Positions 28,239-39,373 are shown, counted from the first letter of the stretch. The stretch: DNA of 64,000 nt from Shimia sp. R10_1 (GCF_017744095.1 NZ_JAGHQX010000003.1:62001-126000); one strand, 5' to 3'. Program-made: numbers and translations. Notes: generated by a model not told the origin, from the letters alone.

Positions 28239-28987
28239 CCGCTCACGAGTCCGTCATGGTAGCCTTGTGTCAGCCCCGCTTTCTGCATCTTCTGAAACGC
28301 CTGCGCCGTATCATAACACAACGTATGAAACGTCACCGTTTTTCCATCAAACACGGCGTATCGCGTGGCCTGCCCGCCATCATGTGGCGGCATGCCAATC
28401 ACGCCAGCATTGATCCAGCGCACAGCGCCGATCTGGCGCTCAAAGGGGATACCACAATGCCCCGCCAACACCACATCCACGGCACCAACTTTGTCTGTGA
28501 GCGCCGCAATTTCTTCAGCAAATGCGGCCTCCGGTGACGTCTCCCACAAAAACCGCGCCACATCCGTGACGCCGCCATGTATCACCGCCACTCGCTGGCC
28601 AGCCAATTCGAAACAAACGATGTCGGGCAGTCCCCCCATCCAGGCTCGCGCAGCTTCGTCCACTTGCTGAGCGGCATAGCCATACCACCCCGCGGAAAGC
28701 AGATCACAAATGGTACCTTCCTCAAATCCACACCCGCAATCCACTGCGCCACTGGCCAACTGAATCTCACAGTTCCCAGCAACCACAATTGCGCCGCTCT
28801 CCCGCACAACGGCCACGGTTTCTGCTGGCTGCCCGCAATAGGCAACCACATCTCCTGTGCATATCAGATTGTGCCCCGCGATACCCTGCGCACGGGCCTC
28901 TTGCAGAACCGCCTGAGTTGCCTGCAAATTCGAATACGGCCCACCAAACACCAAAACCGGGCCTTCAAGCCTCCCCAAGTCCTGCAT
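28154..28987 (-). CDS. Metallophosphoesterase-fold protein with degraded metal site
   Basis: Calcineurin-like fold: strand plus GGPYSN at residues 15-20 in place of the usual D-x-H-x-N, then TGDVVAYCGQP (D46 kept), GNCE at 71-74 in place of GNHD/E, VIHGG with H137 kept, and GHCG at 176-179 in place of GHxH. Thus several metal or catalytic histidines are replaced. The fold is otherwise complete at 277 aa. It may bind a ligand without hydrolysis, or use fewer metals. Convergent with xerD, overlapping its 3' end by 85 bases. Confidence 0.8.
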   Translation of the reverse strand: MQDLGRLEGPVLVFGGPYSNLQATQAVLQEARAQGIAGHNLICTGDVVAYCGQPAETVAVVRESGAIVVAGNCEIQLASGAVDCGCGFEEGTICDLLSAGWYGYAAQQVDEAARAWMGGLPDIVCFELAGQRVAVIHGGVTDVARFLWETSPEAAFAEEIAALTDKVGAVDVVLAGHCGIPFERQIGAVRWINAGVIGMPPHDGGQATRYAVFDGKTVTFHTLCYDTAQAFQKMQKAGLTQGYHDGLVSGYWPSEDVLPEDLRVPLSVRLSSSRASG

Positions 28988-29169
28988 CTTTTGCGCCCCT
29001 AAGTGATCTTTGATCCAGCTCTATCCAATAGGGCCTCAGTCCCCCAATCACAAATCCGACAACGAAACGCGGATTTGCAGGCATCATGCCACCTCTTTCA
29101 AGCCTACGCCCCCTTGATCCGACTTCCCCCTGCACCCATAACAAATTTGACACGTCAAATGAGGATCTT

Positions 29170-30474
29170 ATGGAGCCCGCAACGTCTATCGACACCGCAT
29201 TTTGGATCACCGCTGGGGTGATTTTATTTTTGCTCATGCTCTCAGGCTTCTTTTCGGGCTCTGAAACCGCGCTCACAGCCGCCTCGCGCGGCAAGCTGCG
29301 TACGCAGGCCGACAAAGGCAGCCGCGGTGCGCAACGCGCCCTAGCGGTGACAGAGGACAGCGAGCGCCTTATCGGCTCTGTCCTTCTGGGCAACAACCTC
29401 GTGAATATCCTCGCAACCTCGCTCGCAACCGCGCTTTTCACACGCGCTTTTGGCGAAGGTGGCGTGGCCATGGCCACCTTGGTCATGACGCTGCTGGTTC
29501 TGATCTTTGCCGAAGTGCTGCCCAAAACCTACGCCATCACCCGGCCCGAAGACGCCGCCTCCACCGTGGCAGGCCCGATCAGCTTGATTGTCACCGTATT
29601 CTCACCGGTGGTATCTGCCGTGCGCATGCTGGTGCGCGCCGTGCTGCGCCTTTTTGGCGTGGAAACGGACCCGGACAGCCAAATTCTCGCCGTGCGCGAA
29701 GAAATCGCTGGCGCCATTCAGCTCGGCCACTCCGAAGGAATCGTGGAAAAAGAAGACCGCGACCGCATCCTCGGTGCGCTCGACCTATCTGACCGCACCG
29801 TCGAAGAGATCATGCTCCACCGCTCAGGCATCGAAATGATCAACGCAGATGACAGCCCCGCTGACATTCTCAATCAGTGTCTGGAAAGCAACCACACCCG
29901 CCTGCCTGTGTTCAAGGATGAGCCGGAAAACATCATTGGTGTGGTCCACGCCAAAGACCTGTTCCGCGCAATGTATCGCCGGGTGCGCGAGGCAGACACG
30001 TCACCAGAACGCATGACTGACATTGTCTTGGATGAGGTTGCCAAAGAGCCCTATTTCGTACCCGAAACCACTGCGTTGGACGATCAGATGCGCGAATTTT
30101 TGCGCCGCCACGCGCACTTCGCGCTTGTCGTGGACGAATACGGCTCGCTTCAGGGCCTGATCACGCTTGAGGACATCCTTGAGGAGATCGTCGGCGAAAT
30201 CACCGACGAATTTGACGAAGATGGCGACCATCAGATCAGCAAGTCCGAAGATGGTCAGTTCCTAATTGAAGGGGCCATGACCATCCGTGATCTCAACCGG
30301 GCAACCGATTGGAACCTGCCAGATGATGAGGCCAACACCGTTGCTGGTCTGGTGATCCATGAGGCGCAGATGATCCCAACGGTCGGACAGGTGTTCTCCT
30401 TCCATGGCTTCCGCTTTGAGGTCACAGGCCGCGAGGCCAACCGCATTACCGGCCTGAAAATCCGTCCACTCTAG
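29170..30474 (+). CDS. CNNM/CorC-type transporter-associated protein (DUF21-CBS-CorC_HlyC)
   Basis: N-terminal DUF21 membrane domain (FFSGSETALTAASRGKL, about residues 5-190), CBS pair (residues about 205-330; LPVFKDEPENIIGVVHAKDL and VVDEYGSLQGLITLEDILEEIVGEI), then the C-terminal CorC_HlyC domain (VAGLVIHEAQMIPTVG). This family is linked to magnesium and cobalt efflux; the old name hemolysin C is misleading. 434 aa. GAGG lies six bases before ATG 29170. Confidence 0.9.
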   Translation: MEPATSIDTAFWITAGVILFLLMLSGFFSGSETALTAASRGKLRTQADKGSRGAQRALAVTEDSERLIGSVLLGNNLVNILATSLATALFTRAFGEGGVAMATLVMTLLVLIFAEVLPKTYAITRPEDAASTVAGPISLIVTVFSPVVSAVRMLVRAVLRLFGVETDPDSQILAVREEIAGAIQLGHSEGIVEKEDRDRILGALDLSDRTVEEIMLHRSGIEMINADDSPADILNQCLESNHTRLPVFKDEPENIIGVVHAKDLFRAMYRRVREADTSPERMTDIVLDEVAKEPYFVPETTALDDQMREFLRRHAHFALVVDEYGSLQGLITLEDILEEIVGEITDEFDEDGDHQISKSEDGQFLIEGAMTIRDLNRATDWNLPDDEANTVAGLVIHEAQMIPTVGQVFSFHGFRFEVTGREANRITGLKIRPL

Positions 30475-30487
30475 GCGCTGCCCTTCC

Positions 30488-30537
30488 CACAGGCCCATTG
30501 CGTGATATGCCGTATCATCAAAATGAATGGGCCTGTG
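30488..30537 (+). promoter_or_regulatory. Nested stem-loop upstream of the EamA gene
   Basis: Perfect outer 12-bp stem CACAGGCCCATT/AATGGGCCTGTG enclosing an inner 5-bp stem TGATA/TATCA with loop TGCCG. It lies 13 bases after the CorC-type stop and 73 bases before the next start. There is no T run, so it could be a weak terminator, a processing site or a leader structure. Confidence 0.5.
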
Positions 30538-30610
30538 TCGCGTTCTGACTTGCCGACAACTCGCCGACACGCCACTGCTGCCAGGACACTCGCGCGGCAC
30601 AGGCTCCCCC

Positions 30611-31498
30611 ATGCACAACGTACACGGCATTCTCATCATCATTGCAGCCATGCTTGGCTTCACGCTTGAGGACATGTTCATCAAGGCGCTTTCGGCCAGC
30701 CTGCCTGTCGGCCAAATCTTGATGTCGCTGGGGATCGGATCTGGCAGCGTTTTTGCAATCCTCGCTATCGCGCGCCGTGATCGGATTTTTGCACCAGCGG
30801 CCTGGTCGCCCATCATGATGTTGCGCACGCTGTCCGAGGCCCTTGGCGCTGTGCTCTTTGCCACAGCCCTTGCGCGGGTTGATCTCTCTACTGTGGCCGC
30901 GGTGTTCCAAACCCTGCCGCTGGTGATCACACTTGGCGCAGCACTTTTCCTTGGCGAGGCCGTCGGCTGGCGGCGCCTCACTGCGATCCTTGTTGGTTTC
31001 TTCGGCGTGATGCTGATCATCCGCCCCGGCACTGCTGGCTTTGATCCCAACGCCCTATTGGTGCTGGGCGCTGTGCTGGCCGTTGCTGTCCGCGATTTAA
31101 TCACCCGCAGAATTGATGCCTCTGTCTCGTCCTTCGTGGTTTCTTTCCAGAGTTTTGCATCGCTGATCCCTGCTGGGATGTTGCTGCAAATGCTAAACAC
31201 CAGCACTTATGAAGCTCTCAGCCACTCGCATCTCTTAATGTTTGCAGGTGCCGTTGTTTTTGGCGCGGCGGGCTATTGGGGCGTCGTTACCGCCCTGCGC
31301 ATTGGCGAAGCATCCGTTGTTGCGCCCTTCCGCTACTCTCGCCTGCTGTTTTCCATCCTGATCGGTATGCTGGTGTTTTCAGAGCGCCCCGACATGCTCA
31401 CGCTGCTTGGGGCAAGCCTGATCATTGGGTCGGGTCTCTTCACCTTCTTGCGCGAACAGCGGCTCGCCCAAACCCACCGCACAGCCCAAAGCGCTTGA
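30611..31498 (+). CDS. EamA/DMT-family transporter
   Basis: Ten-helix drug/metabolite transporter with two EamA repeats (about residues 3-130 and 145-285). Seen are EDMFIKALSASLP at the end of helix 1, the RTLSEALGAVLFATALARVDLSTVAAVFQTLPL block and the second-repeat VVAPFRYSRLLFSILIGMLVFSE. 295 aa, normal. Start ATG 30611 (MHNVHG) is where the first helix begins. Substrate unknown. Confidence 0.87.
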   Translation: MHNVHGILIIIAAMLGFTLEDMFIKALSASLPVGQILMSLGIGSGSVFAILAIARRDRIFAPAAWSPIMMLRTLSEALGAVLFATALARVDLSTVAAVFQTLPLVITLGAALFLGEAVGWRRLTAILVGFFGVMLIIRPGTAGFDPNALLVLGAVLAVAVRDLITRRIDASVSSFVVSFQSFASLIPAGMLLQMLNTSTYEALSHSHLLMFAGAVVFGAAGYWGVVTALRIGEASVVAPFRYSRLLFSILIGMLVFSERPDMLTLLGASLIIGSGLFTFLREQRLAQTHRTAQSA

Positions 31499-31614
31499 TC
31501 GCCTTTAGGAAAGCGCTCAAAAAGCAACGCGGCCTAACTGTTAGCCCTAACCTCAAGAAAAACCACCGTTAGCGCTACCAAATGCCGTTTACTTTTGGGC
31601 CTGCCCTGCTATAG

Positions 31615-32925
<1,311 letters not shown>

Positions 32926-32971
32926 CCGTAGGGTGCGCATTCACTGCGCACCGCCATCGAAATCGGTGATG

Positions 32972-32999
32972 AAAGGCGGCTCCATGAGCCGCCTTTTTT
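32972..32999 (+). terminator. eno terminator
   Basis: Perfect 10-bp stem AAAGGCGGCT/AGCCGCCTTT, loop CCATG, followed by TTTC; 47 bases after the stop. Confidence 0.92.
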
Positions 33000-33056
33000 C
33001 TTGCGCTTTGCGCTGCATATGGCCCTATGGAGCCAAAAGAAATTGGACTTACCCAA

Positions 33057-33482
33057 ATGACCGCCGATCAAATCATCGCCCAGCTCAACCTCGCCCCGCA
33101 CCCAGAGGGCGGCCACTACCGCCAGACATGGATCGCCGACGCTCCAGAGGGCACACGCCCCGCTGGCACAGCGATCTATTTCCTGCTGAAGGCAGGTGAG
33201 GTCTCACATTGGCACCGCGTCGATGCCGCCGAAATCTGGCACTATTACGCGGGCGCGCCGCTGATCCTGTCGCTCTCGGAAACTGGCGCTGGCCCGGCGC
33301 AAGATCTGACCCTCGGCCCGGATCTCGCTGCAGGCCAGCTGCCACAGCACATCGTGCCACCCCATCACTGGCAGGCCGCACGCAGCACGGGCGACTGGAC
33401 CCTTGTCGGCTGCACGGTCTCCCCCGCTTTCCAATTCGAAGGCTTTGAGCTCGCGGCCCCCGGCTTTGACATCCCGCGATGA
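33057..33482 (+). CDS. Cupin-domain protein (DUF985/YML079-like)
   Basis: Small beta-barrel protein. The family start IIAQLNLAPHPEGGHYRQTW and the later SHWHRVDAAEIWHYYAGAPL block are clear. The histidines of the second block may hold a metal or ligand. About 141 aa from ATG 33057; an in-frame ATG at 33027 is possible. The stop overlaps the desaturase start (ATGA). Enzyme activity is not known for most members. Confidence 0.85.
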   Translation: MTADQIIAQLNLAPHPEGGHYRQTWIADAPEGTRPAGTAIYFLLKAGEVSHWHRVDAAEIWHYYAGAPLILSLSETGAGPAQDLTLGPDLAAGQLPQHIVPPHHWQAARSTGDWTLVGCTVSPAFQFEGFELAAPGFDIPR

Positions 33483-34387
33483 GCGTACCGCTGAGCCACA
33501 AGGAGGCCCTTGCGCGCCTTACGCCGGACCGCCGCAGCGTGCTGCAAACCCGCTCTGACGCCGCAGGCCTGCGTCACCTCGCGCTCTATCTCGGCGCGCT
33601 TGTCCTCTGTGCCCTCTGGGTCGGCCTGCGCGCCCCGCTCTGGCCGCTGATGCTCCTGCCGCTCGGCGTGCTCTTGGTGTTTCTCTTCACGCTCAGCCAC
33701 GAATGCACCCACGACACGCCGTTTGCCACCCGCTGGATCAACCGTGCGGTGGGCCACGCCTGCGCTCTGCCGCTGATACTGCCTTTCACATGGTTTCGCG
33801 CCTTTCACATGGCACATCACAAATTCACCAATGATCCCCAGCGCGACCCGGAGCTGGCGGGCGGCCCCCGCCCGGACACATGGCGCAGTTATCTGCTTTA
33901 TCTCTCCGGCCTAAGCTACTGGCAAGCAGCGGTAAAAACGCTTCTTCAGAACGCCTTTGGCACGCTTGACGCCCCCTATCTGCCAGCCCGCAAACACGCC
34001 GCCATGCGCAGCGAGGCCCGCATTCTACTCGCGCTCTACTTCCTTGTCTTTGCCAGCCTACTGGTCTCGCCACTCATTTTCTGGATCTGGATTATGCCCA
34101 GCCTGATTGGCCAGCCTTTCCTGCGCGCCTATCTTTTGGCAGAGCACGGCCGCTGCCCGCCAGTGGCAAATATGCTGGAAAACTCCCGTACCACTCACAC
34201 CAATCGTCTGGTGCGTTTTATGGCCTGGAACATGCCCTATCACGCAGAGCATCACGCCTTCCCAAACGTGCCTTTCCACCAACTCCCAGCACTGCATGAA
34301 GATCTAAAGGTGCATCTGCAGAGCACGTCAGGTGGCTACGCGGCCTTTCATAGCGAATACCAATCTGGCCTGACGTCCGGGCGGTAG
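33479..34387 (+). CDS. Membrane fatty-acid desaturase/hydroxylase
   Basis: Di-iron membrane enzyme with three histidine boxes: HECTH at 74-78, HMAHH at 110-114 and HAEHH at 255-259. Two pairs of membrane helices lie around residues 35-70 and 180-215. 302 aa. It is translationally coupled to the cupin gene before it. The boxes fit acyl-lipid desaturases and also hydroxylases of ornithine lipids. An olsB gene is at 59.0 kb, but nothing here proves a link. Confidence 0.85.
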   Translation: MSVPLSHKEALARLTPDRRSVLQTRSDAAGLRHLALYLGALVLCALWVGLRAPLWPLMLLPLGVLLVFLFTLSHECTHDTPFATRWINRAVGHACALPLILPFTWFRAFHMAHHKFTNDPQRDPELAGGPRPDTWRSYLLYLSGLSYWQAAVKTLLQNAFGTLDAPYLPARKHAAMRSEARILLALYFLVFASLLVSPLIFWIWIMPSLIGQPFLRAYLLAEHGRCPPVANMLENSRTTHTNRLVRFMAWNMPYHAEHHAFPNVPFHQLPALHEDLKVHLQSTSGGYAAFHSEYQSGLTSGR

Positions 34388-34393
34388 ACGGGC

Positions 34394-35503
34394 TCACCCC
34401 TGCGGCACACTCACCGTGCCGCCGCCCACCATCGCCATCACACCCGTTGTACTTGGCGCAGAGGTCGGAAGGCCGCGCGCCACACGCACCGCCAGATAGG
34501 CAAAGGCCTGCGCCTCCAGCATGTCGCCATCCAGTCCCACATCCTCCACGGGCACCACCGGACAGTCCAGCGACACACGCAGCATCTCCATCAGCACCGG
34601 ATTGTGCCGCCCGCCTCCGGTCACCAACACGCGGCTTGGCGGCACCGGACAATGTACCATCCCCTGCACGACACTGGCGGCACACATGGCTGTCATCGTG
34701 GCCGCCGCATCTGCATCAGACAGCTCGCGCACCAGATCCATCATTTCCGGAAAGTCATTCCGGTCCAGAGACTTGGGCGGCATACGCGAGAAGTAGGCCT
34801 CTTGCAAAAACAACTCCAGCGCGCCCGTGGCCACGGTGCCCTGCGCGGCAATCTTCCCGCCTTCGTCAAACGCCAATCCACGCCGTGCACGCAGCAAATC
34901 ATTCAGCGGCGCATTTGCCGGCCCGGTGTCAAACGCTAGCAAAGCCCCCTCTGCCTCTGGCCCCTCTTTGCGCGGATCCACCCATGTGATGTTGCCAACA
35001 CCGCCCAGGTTCAAAAACGCCACCGGCTCACAGGCGCCAAACCACTTGGCACAGGCAAAATGAAAAAACGGCGCAAGCGGTGCGCCTTCTCCCCCCAACT
35101 CCACGTCAGCACTGCGGAAATCCCAGACCACAGGCACACCCAGCGCCTCAGACAGCGCCTGCCCGTCGCCCACCTGGCACGTGCCACGGCCCCGTGGCTC
35201 ATGCGCAAGCGTCTGACCGTGAAAGCCAATCAGATCAATCTCTTCAAACCGGCCCAGAACCTCTGCATGTGCCGCCTCAATGACCTTGGCAGCTGCCGTC
35301 GCTTCAACGCCGCCCCAATGGCCCAGCGCCTTGGTCAACACAGCCTGTTCATCTGCAGAATAGGCCCGATACTCACTGGGTCCAAAGCTATGAATTGTGA
35401 CGCCGTCGGTTTCCACCACAGCGGCATCAACCCCATCCAAAGACGTGCCGGACATGGCGCCCAGCGCCACCTGAACCGCGTCAGCTCCCTGACCTTTCGC
35501 CAT
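34394..35503 (-). CDS. anmK: Anhydro-N-acetylmuramic acid kinase
   Basis: Recycles cell-wall anhydroMurNAc to MurNAc-6-phosphate. Hallmarks: [12 protein letters not shown] at the N-terminus, [26 protein letters not shown] and the VTGGGRHNP block near residue 293. 369 aa, normal. It is convergent with the desaturase, seven bases apart. In related genomes it is commonly next to tyrS; here 2.6 kb lies between them. Confidence 0.94.
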   Translation of the reverse strand: MAKGQGADAVQVALGAMSGTSLDGVDAAVVETDGVTIHSFGPSEYRAYSADEQAVLTKALGHWGGVEATAAAKVIEAAHAEVLGRFEEIDLIGFHGQTLAHEPRGRGTCQVGDGQALSEALGVPVVWDFRSADVELGGEGAPLAPFFHFACAKWFGACEPVAFLNLGGVGNITWVDPRKEGPEAEGALLAFDTGPANAPLNDLLRARRGLAFDEGGKIAAQGTVATGALELFLQEAYFSRMPPKSLDRNDFPEMMDLVRELSDADAAATMTAMCAASVVQGMVHCPVPPSRVLVTGGGRHNPVLMEMLRVSLDCPVVPVEDVGLDGDMLEAQAFAYLAVRVARGLPTSAPSTTGVMAMVGGGTVSVPQG

Positions 35504-35724
35504 GCCTGATCCTTCCGCTCACCTCAGCGCCCGGCTTATGCGCCGGTTTGGCCAACTCATAAAGGATCAGCGCCCCACCACGCCACAACAAAAAAAACAC
35601 GCCTTGATGAAAGGCAGAGCACGGGCACCTGTCTCAGGCCAATCACCAAGGCGTGGAAACAAAACATCTGGCACTCTGTCGGTTCGGGCAAGTTGGGGAT
35701 CCCGAAAGACACAGACAGAGGGAA

Positions 35725-36038
35725 TTAGTTGCCTCCGTTTTGATAGTTTGAATTCAGCTTCATCCTGCCCCCAATGGCCGCAAAACCAACGCAGATCCAG
35801 AACACTTGAAACGGAAACGACCCAAGATTGAAACCGAGCCAAAGCCCAAACAACACAAGCATCGCCTCAAAAATAATGAGGGCAAAAACCTGATGTTCTG
35901 ACTGCTGATCATGTGGAATGAGATCAAAATATAATTGGTCAAATAGAGTAAAAATCCCAATGCGCCGAAGACGGTGAAGATCGAAACAGGGAAAGCATGT
36001 AAAACATAAAAAATGAACTCTAACACAACAAAACACAC
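35725..36038 (-). pseudogene. Frameshifted small multi-span membrane protein
   Basis: Two overlapping frames each hold half of a membrane protein. The first (from GTG 36038 or the GTG four codons later) reads EFIFYVLHAFPVSIF, TVFGALGFLLYLTNYILISF and HMISS. The second then gives EHQVFALIIFEAMLVL, FGLWLGFNLGSFPFQVFWI and CVGFAAIGGRMKL to a stop at 35725. The switch must occur at about 35891-35912 and equals loss of one base. Joined, the product of about 104 residues has three or four helices and resembles the short CBU_0592-type membrane proteins. The stretch is clearly more AT-rich than its surroundings. Confidence 0.5.
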
Positions 36039-36125
36039 CTTCTAAAATATGGTGCTCTTTCTTCACTGATACAGTGCTTAAATGACCCCAGCTTTCCCCC
36101 CTATCCCCAATTGGGGACAAACCGC

Positions 36126-37907
36126 CTAAAGGTCTGGAATCTCGTAAATAGTCGCACCGACATCCAGCTCAGCACCAGCCGCACGGGCAATCAGCCAGGG
36201 CCAGTTTTCAATATGATGATAATGCCCTCTGCCCGCCAATACCGTAAGCTGCGCATTAGGCAACTCTGCGCAAAGCGCCTGCGCCCCTTTCAAGGGTGCA
36301 ACATTGTCATCCGGGCCCTGAAAAATCTCGACGGGCACCTCAATGGTCGCCACATCGAAATCCCACCCCTGCACATTCAGAACGTTTTCCTCCACCATAC
36401 CCCGCATACCCGCAGCCGTGCGCAAAGCCAGCATGTCCGCTGTGCGTTTGCGGATCACTGGATGGGACAACAATCGAATGTCATCAACGCTTTTTGCGCG
36501 TTTGCAATATCGGTCGAAATAGCGATCCGCATTCTGCAAAATCGAACGCACAAGGAAAGGAATGATTTGACGCAGCATGGATGGCCAGTACCGCCCCAAG
36601 ATGGCCGACATATGATAAAACTGATCCAACTCACGCCAGTTTTCATGTCGATAGTTCGGATAGCACGCTGAAGACATCACAAGTTTGGTCACGCGGCCTT
36701 TTAACTCATGGGCAATCGCCAAGGCAGAGCCGTTGCCATAGGACACAGACATCGCCCCCACTCTTGCCAATCCCAGTTGATCCAACAACGCAGCCACGTC
36801 GTCAGCAAAATCCCGCAGACTTTCCATTGGCGCAGGATCAGACAAGAAACTGCCGGGGCGACAGGGGCAAATCACCTGCACGTTCAGCCGCTCCAATATG
36901 GCATGACAGCGGTCTGGAAATCCCAGCACATCAATTGTCACCCCCGCCAGCGCGTCAAACACCAAAACAGGTTTGGCGTCTTCTGCTCCCAGACGAAAGT
37001 ACTCAAGTTTGCGCCCATCTGCCAAAATGATGCTGCGGCGCACCTGTGATGCGCGCCTGTCCTGAGGCATCGCCTCTCGCACCACTTTTAATGGGGAACC
37101 TGCCAGGACTGCCGCCAGCTCACTGCGACTGCCCGTGTTGGTTTTCTCATAGATTCTCTTCAGATAGGTCCGTGCAGTCTCGTAAGAAACGCCCATTTGC
37201 ACCGCAATCTCACGCAGATCGCCGGGCAAGCCAATGTGGCGCAGGACCTCGGCCTCCCGTCGGGTCAAGCCGTGAGACTGGGCAAAAAACGCAATCCCGG
37301 CCGCGTTACACCCATCTGAAGCCAATATGACATTGGCGGCATGCGGTGGAAACCCAATCCGGGCGGCGTCCTCTCTGGGCAGCAACACCACATTGGCTGC
37401 CTGCCCACGACCTGTGTGAAAGGCACTGGCCTGGCCGGTTTTGCGCACACAGCGCAACGCCTGTGCCAGCCCCTGCGGCGCCCCGCCTTCCATAGGGAGC
37501 AGCAAGTGTTCCTGTGCCATCAGTGGCGTAAGCGGCAACACATCCTGCATTGCATGATTGGAGAGCAAAACACCCCCTTCTTCATCCAGCAGTGCAATAC
37601 CGAAAGAGAAACTGTTCAAGACCGAAGACAGGTTGCTTTGTTGCTCTTGCAGACCAACAATGCGCTCTGAAATCTGAAACGCCCGCCGCACATGCTGCGA
37701 AAGATGCTCCAATGCAGAAGCATCTGTTGTGGGCAGTGTTGCACCGCTCTTGTGCGCCTTTGGCCCATCGGCATCCGCGATCAGCGCGTCCTCATCCAAT
37801 GCCGGCTGAAGAATTTCAGTCAGCTCAAGTACAAGCTCCGGCCACAAAGAGTTGTCCAAAGCCGCTTCATAAACCAAATGGGTCAATTGATCGAAATCTC
37901 GAACCAT
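36126..37907 (-). CDS. LuxR-type regulator fused to an alpha/beta hydrolase
   Basis: About 593 aa in three parts. Residues 1-210 form a PAS-like sensor region with a coiled stretch. A LuxR helix-turn-helix (LTRREAEVLRHIGLPGDLRE, then VSYETARTYLKRIYEKT) lies at about 214-268. The alpha/beta hydrolase covers about 290-590, with nucleophile S389 in SVSYGNG, an acid in QGPDDNVAP and the histidine in GRGHYHHIENWP. The nucleophile elbow is S-x-S-x-G rather than G-x-S-x-G. ATG 37907 is the start; TTG codons five residues upstream are less likely. Its neighbours are a broken membrane gene and tyrS, so it is a single-gene signalling unit with no visible target. Confidence 0.85.
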   Translation of the reverse strand: MVRDFDQLTHLVYEAALDNSLWPELVLELTEILQPALDEDALIADADGPKAHKSGATLPTTDASALEHLSQHVRRAFQISERIVGLQEQQSNLSSVLNSFSFGIALLDEEGGVLLSNHAMQDVLPLTPLMAQEHLLLPMEGGAPQGLAQALRCVRKTGQASAFHTGRGQAANVVLLPREDAARIGFPPHAANVILASDGCNAAGIAFFAQSHGLTRREAEVLRHIGLPGDLREIAVQMGVSYETARTYLKRIYEKTNTGSRSELAAVLAGSPLKVVREAMPQDRRASQVRRSIILADGRKLEYFRLGAEDAKPVLVFDALAGVTIDVLGFPDRCHAILERLNVQVICPCRPGSFLSDPAPMESLRDFADDVAALLDQLGLARVGAMSVSYGNGSALAIAHELKGRVTKLVMSSACYPNYRHENWRELDQFYHMSAILGRYWPSMLRQIIPFLVRSILQNADRYFDRYCKRAKSVDDIRLLSHPVIRKRTADMLALRTAAGMRGMVEENVLNVQGWDFDVATIEVPVEIFQGPDDNVAPLKGAQALCAELPNAQLTVLAGRGHYHHIENWPWLIARAAGAELDVGATIYEIPDL

Positions 37908-38083
37908 GCATCCCAACAACAAAACAAAATCAATGTGTTTTCATACCGAAAATCAAAAGGGCGCTACAGTCGGACAATCCTGACCATTGAGTCAAAATCG
38001 CTGCGCCAAAGCCCATCTGCCACCTATAAAGAGCGCTTACAACTTCGCGCCCAAGGTGCTAGGAGGGGGCAAACCTTGAACAG

Positions 38084-39349
38084 ATGAGTGGACGTATGAC
38101 CTACCAGCCCAAATCGGATTTCCTCACCGTGATGCTTGAGCGCGGCTTTGTGGCCGATTGCACAGATTATGAAGGCTTTGACAAAGCTCTCTGTGCCGGC
38201 GTGGTTCCCGGCTATATCGGCTTTGATGCCACGGCAAAATCCTTGCACGTCGGCTCGCTCATCCAGATCATGATGCTGCGCTGGTTGCAGAAAACCGGCC
38301 ACAAGCCAATCACTCTGATGGGCGGGGGCACCACCAAGGTGGGCGATCCGTCCTTCCGCGCTGATGAGCGCCCGCTGCTCAACAATGCCCAGATCGACGA
38401 CAACATCGCCGGCATCAAAAAAGTCTTCGCCAAATACCTCGACTACGGCGATGGAGACACAGATGCGCTGATGCTCAACAATGCCGAATGGCTCGACGAT
38501 CTGAACTACCTCGAATTCCTGCGCGACATCGGCCGCCACTTCTCGGTGAACCGCATGTTGTCCTTTGAGAGCGTGAAATCACGCCTGGATCGGGAACAAT
38601 CCCTGTCCTTCCTCGAATTCAACTACATGATCCTGCAGGCCTATGACTTCCTGGAGCTCAACCGCCGCTACGGCTGTCTGGTGCAGTTTGGCGGCTCCGA
38701 TCAATGGGGCAACATCGTCAACGGCATCGACCTCACCCGCCGTGTGGATGAGGGCGGCCTGTTTGGTCTCACCTCGCCGCTGCTGACCACCTCTGATGGC
38801 AAGAAAATGGGCAAAACCGCCGATGGCGCGATCTGGCTCAATGCGGATATGCGCAGCCCTTATGAGTTCTGGCAGTTCTGGCGCAACACCACCGATGCTG
38901 ACGTCGGTCGCTTCCTCAAGCTCTACACCGAAATGCCGGTGGAGGAGTGCAACCGTCTCGGCGCGCTGACGGGCAGCGAAATCAATGAGGCGAAAATTAT
39001 TCTCGCCAATGCGGTGACCACCCTGTGCCACGGCGCAGAGGCCGCCGCTACAGCCGAAGCCACCGCACGCGAAGTTTTCGAAAAGGGCGGCGTTGGCGAT
39101 GATCTTCCCACCGTGACCCTCACCTCCGAGGACCTCGGCGACGGCATCTCCATCGTGCAGCTGATCGTGAAATCCGGCCTCGCAAAATCCGGCAAAGACG
39201 CCAAGCGCCTGATCAAAGAAAACGGCGCGAAGCTTGATGACGCCCCTCTGACAGACGCCGGGTTGATGATCGACGCAGCCGCGTTGGCCGCTCCAATCAA
39301 ACTGTCAGCCGGCAAAAAGCGCCACGCCTTGGTGCAGCTCGACGGCTAA
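38084..39349 (+). CDS. tyrS: Tyrosyl-tRNA synthetase
   Basis: Class I synthetase. The HIGH-type motif appears in [11 protein letters not shown] and the KMSKS-type loop as [10 protein letters not shown]. The tyrosine pocket sequence is [14 protein letters not shown]-terminal S4 RNA-binding domain begins near residue 350 ([23 protein letters not shown]). 421 aa. The second ATG at 38096 (MTYQPKSDF) is also a plausible start. Followed by a strong terminator. Confidence 0.96.
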   Translation: MSGRMTYQPKSDFLTVMLERGFVADCTDYEGFDKALCAGVVPGYIGFDATAKSLHVGSLIQIMMLRWLQKTGHKPITLMGGGTTKVGDPSFRADERPLLNNAQIDDNIAGIKKVFAKYLDYGDGDTDALMLNNAEWLDDLNYLEFLRDIGRHFSVNRMLSFESVKSRLDREQSLSFLEFNYMILQAYDFLELNRRYGCLVQFGGSDQWGNIVNGIDLTRRVDEGGLFGLTSPLLTTSDGKKMGKTADGAIWLNADMRSPYEFWQFWRNTTDADVGRFLKLYTEMPVEECNRLGALTGSEINEAKIILANAVTTLCHGAEAAATAEATAREVFEKGGVGDDLPTVTLTSEDLGDGISIVQLIVKSGLAKSGKDAKRLIKENGAKLDDAPLTDAGLMIDAAALAAPIKLSAGKKRHALVQLDG

Positions 39350-39373
39350 GGAAACAGTAATTTTCTAGACGTT

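Noticed and set aside
35600..35670. Inverted repeat CACGCCTTG/CAAGGCGTG with a long loop
   Set aside because: Only nine bases with a loop of about 45 bases and no adjacent gene logic; likely chance.
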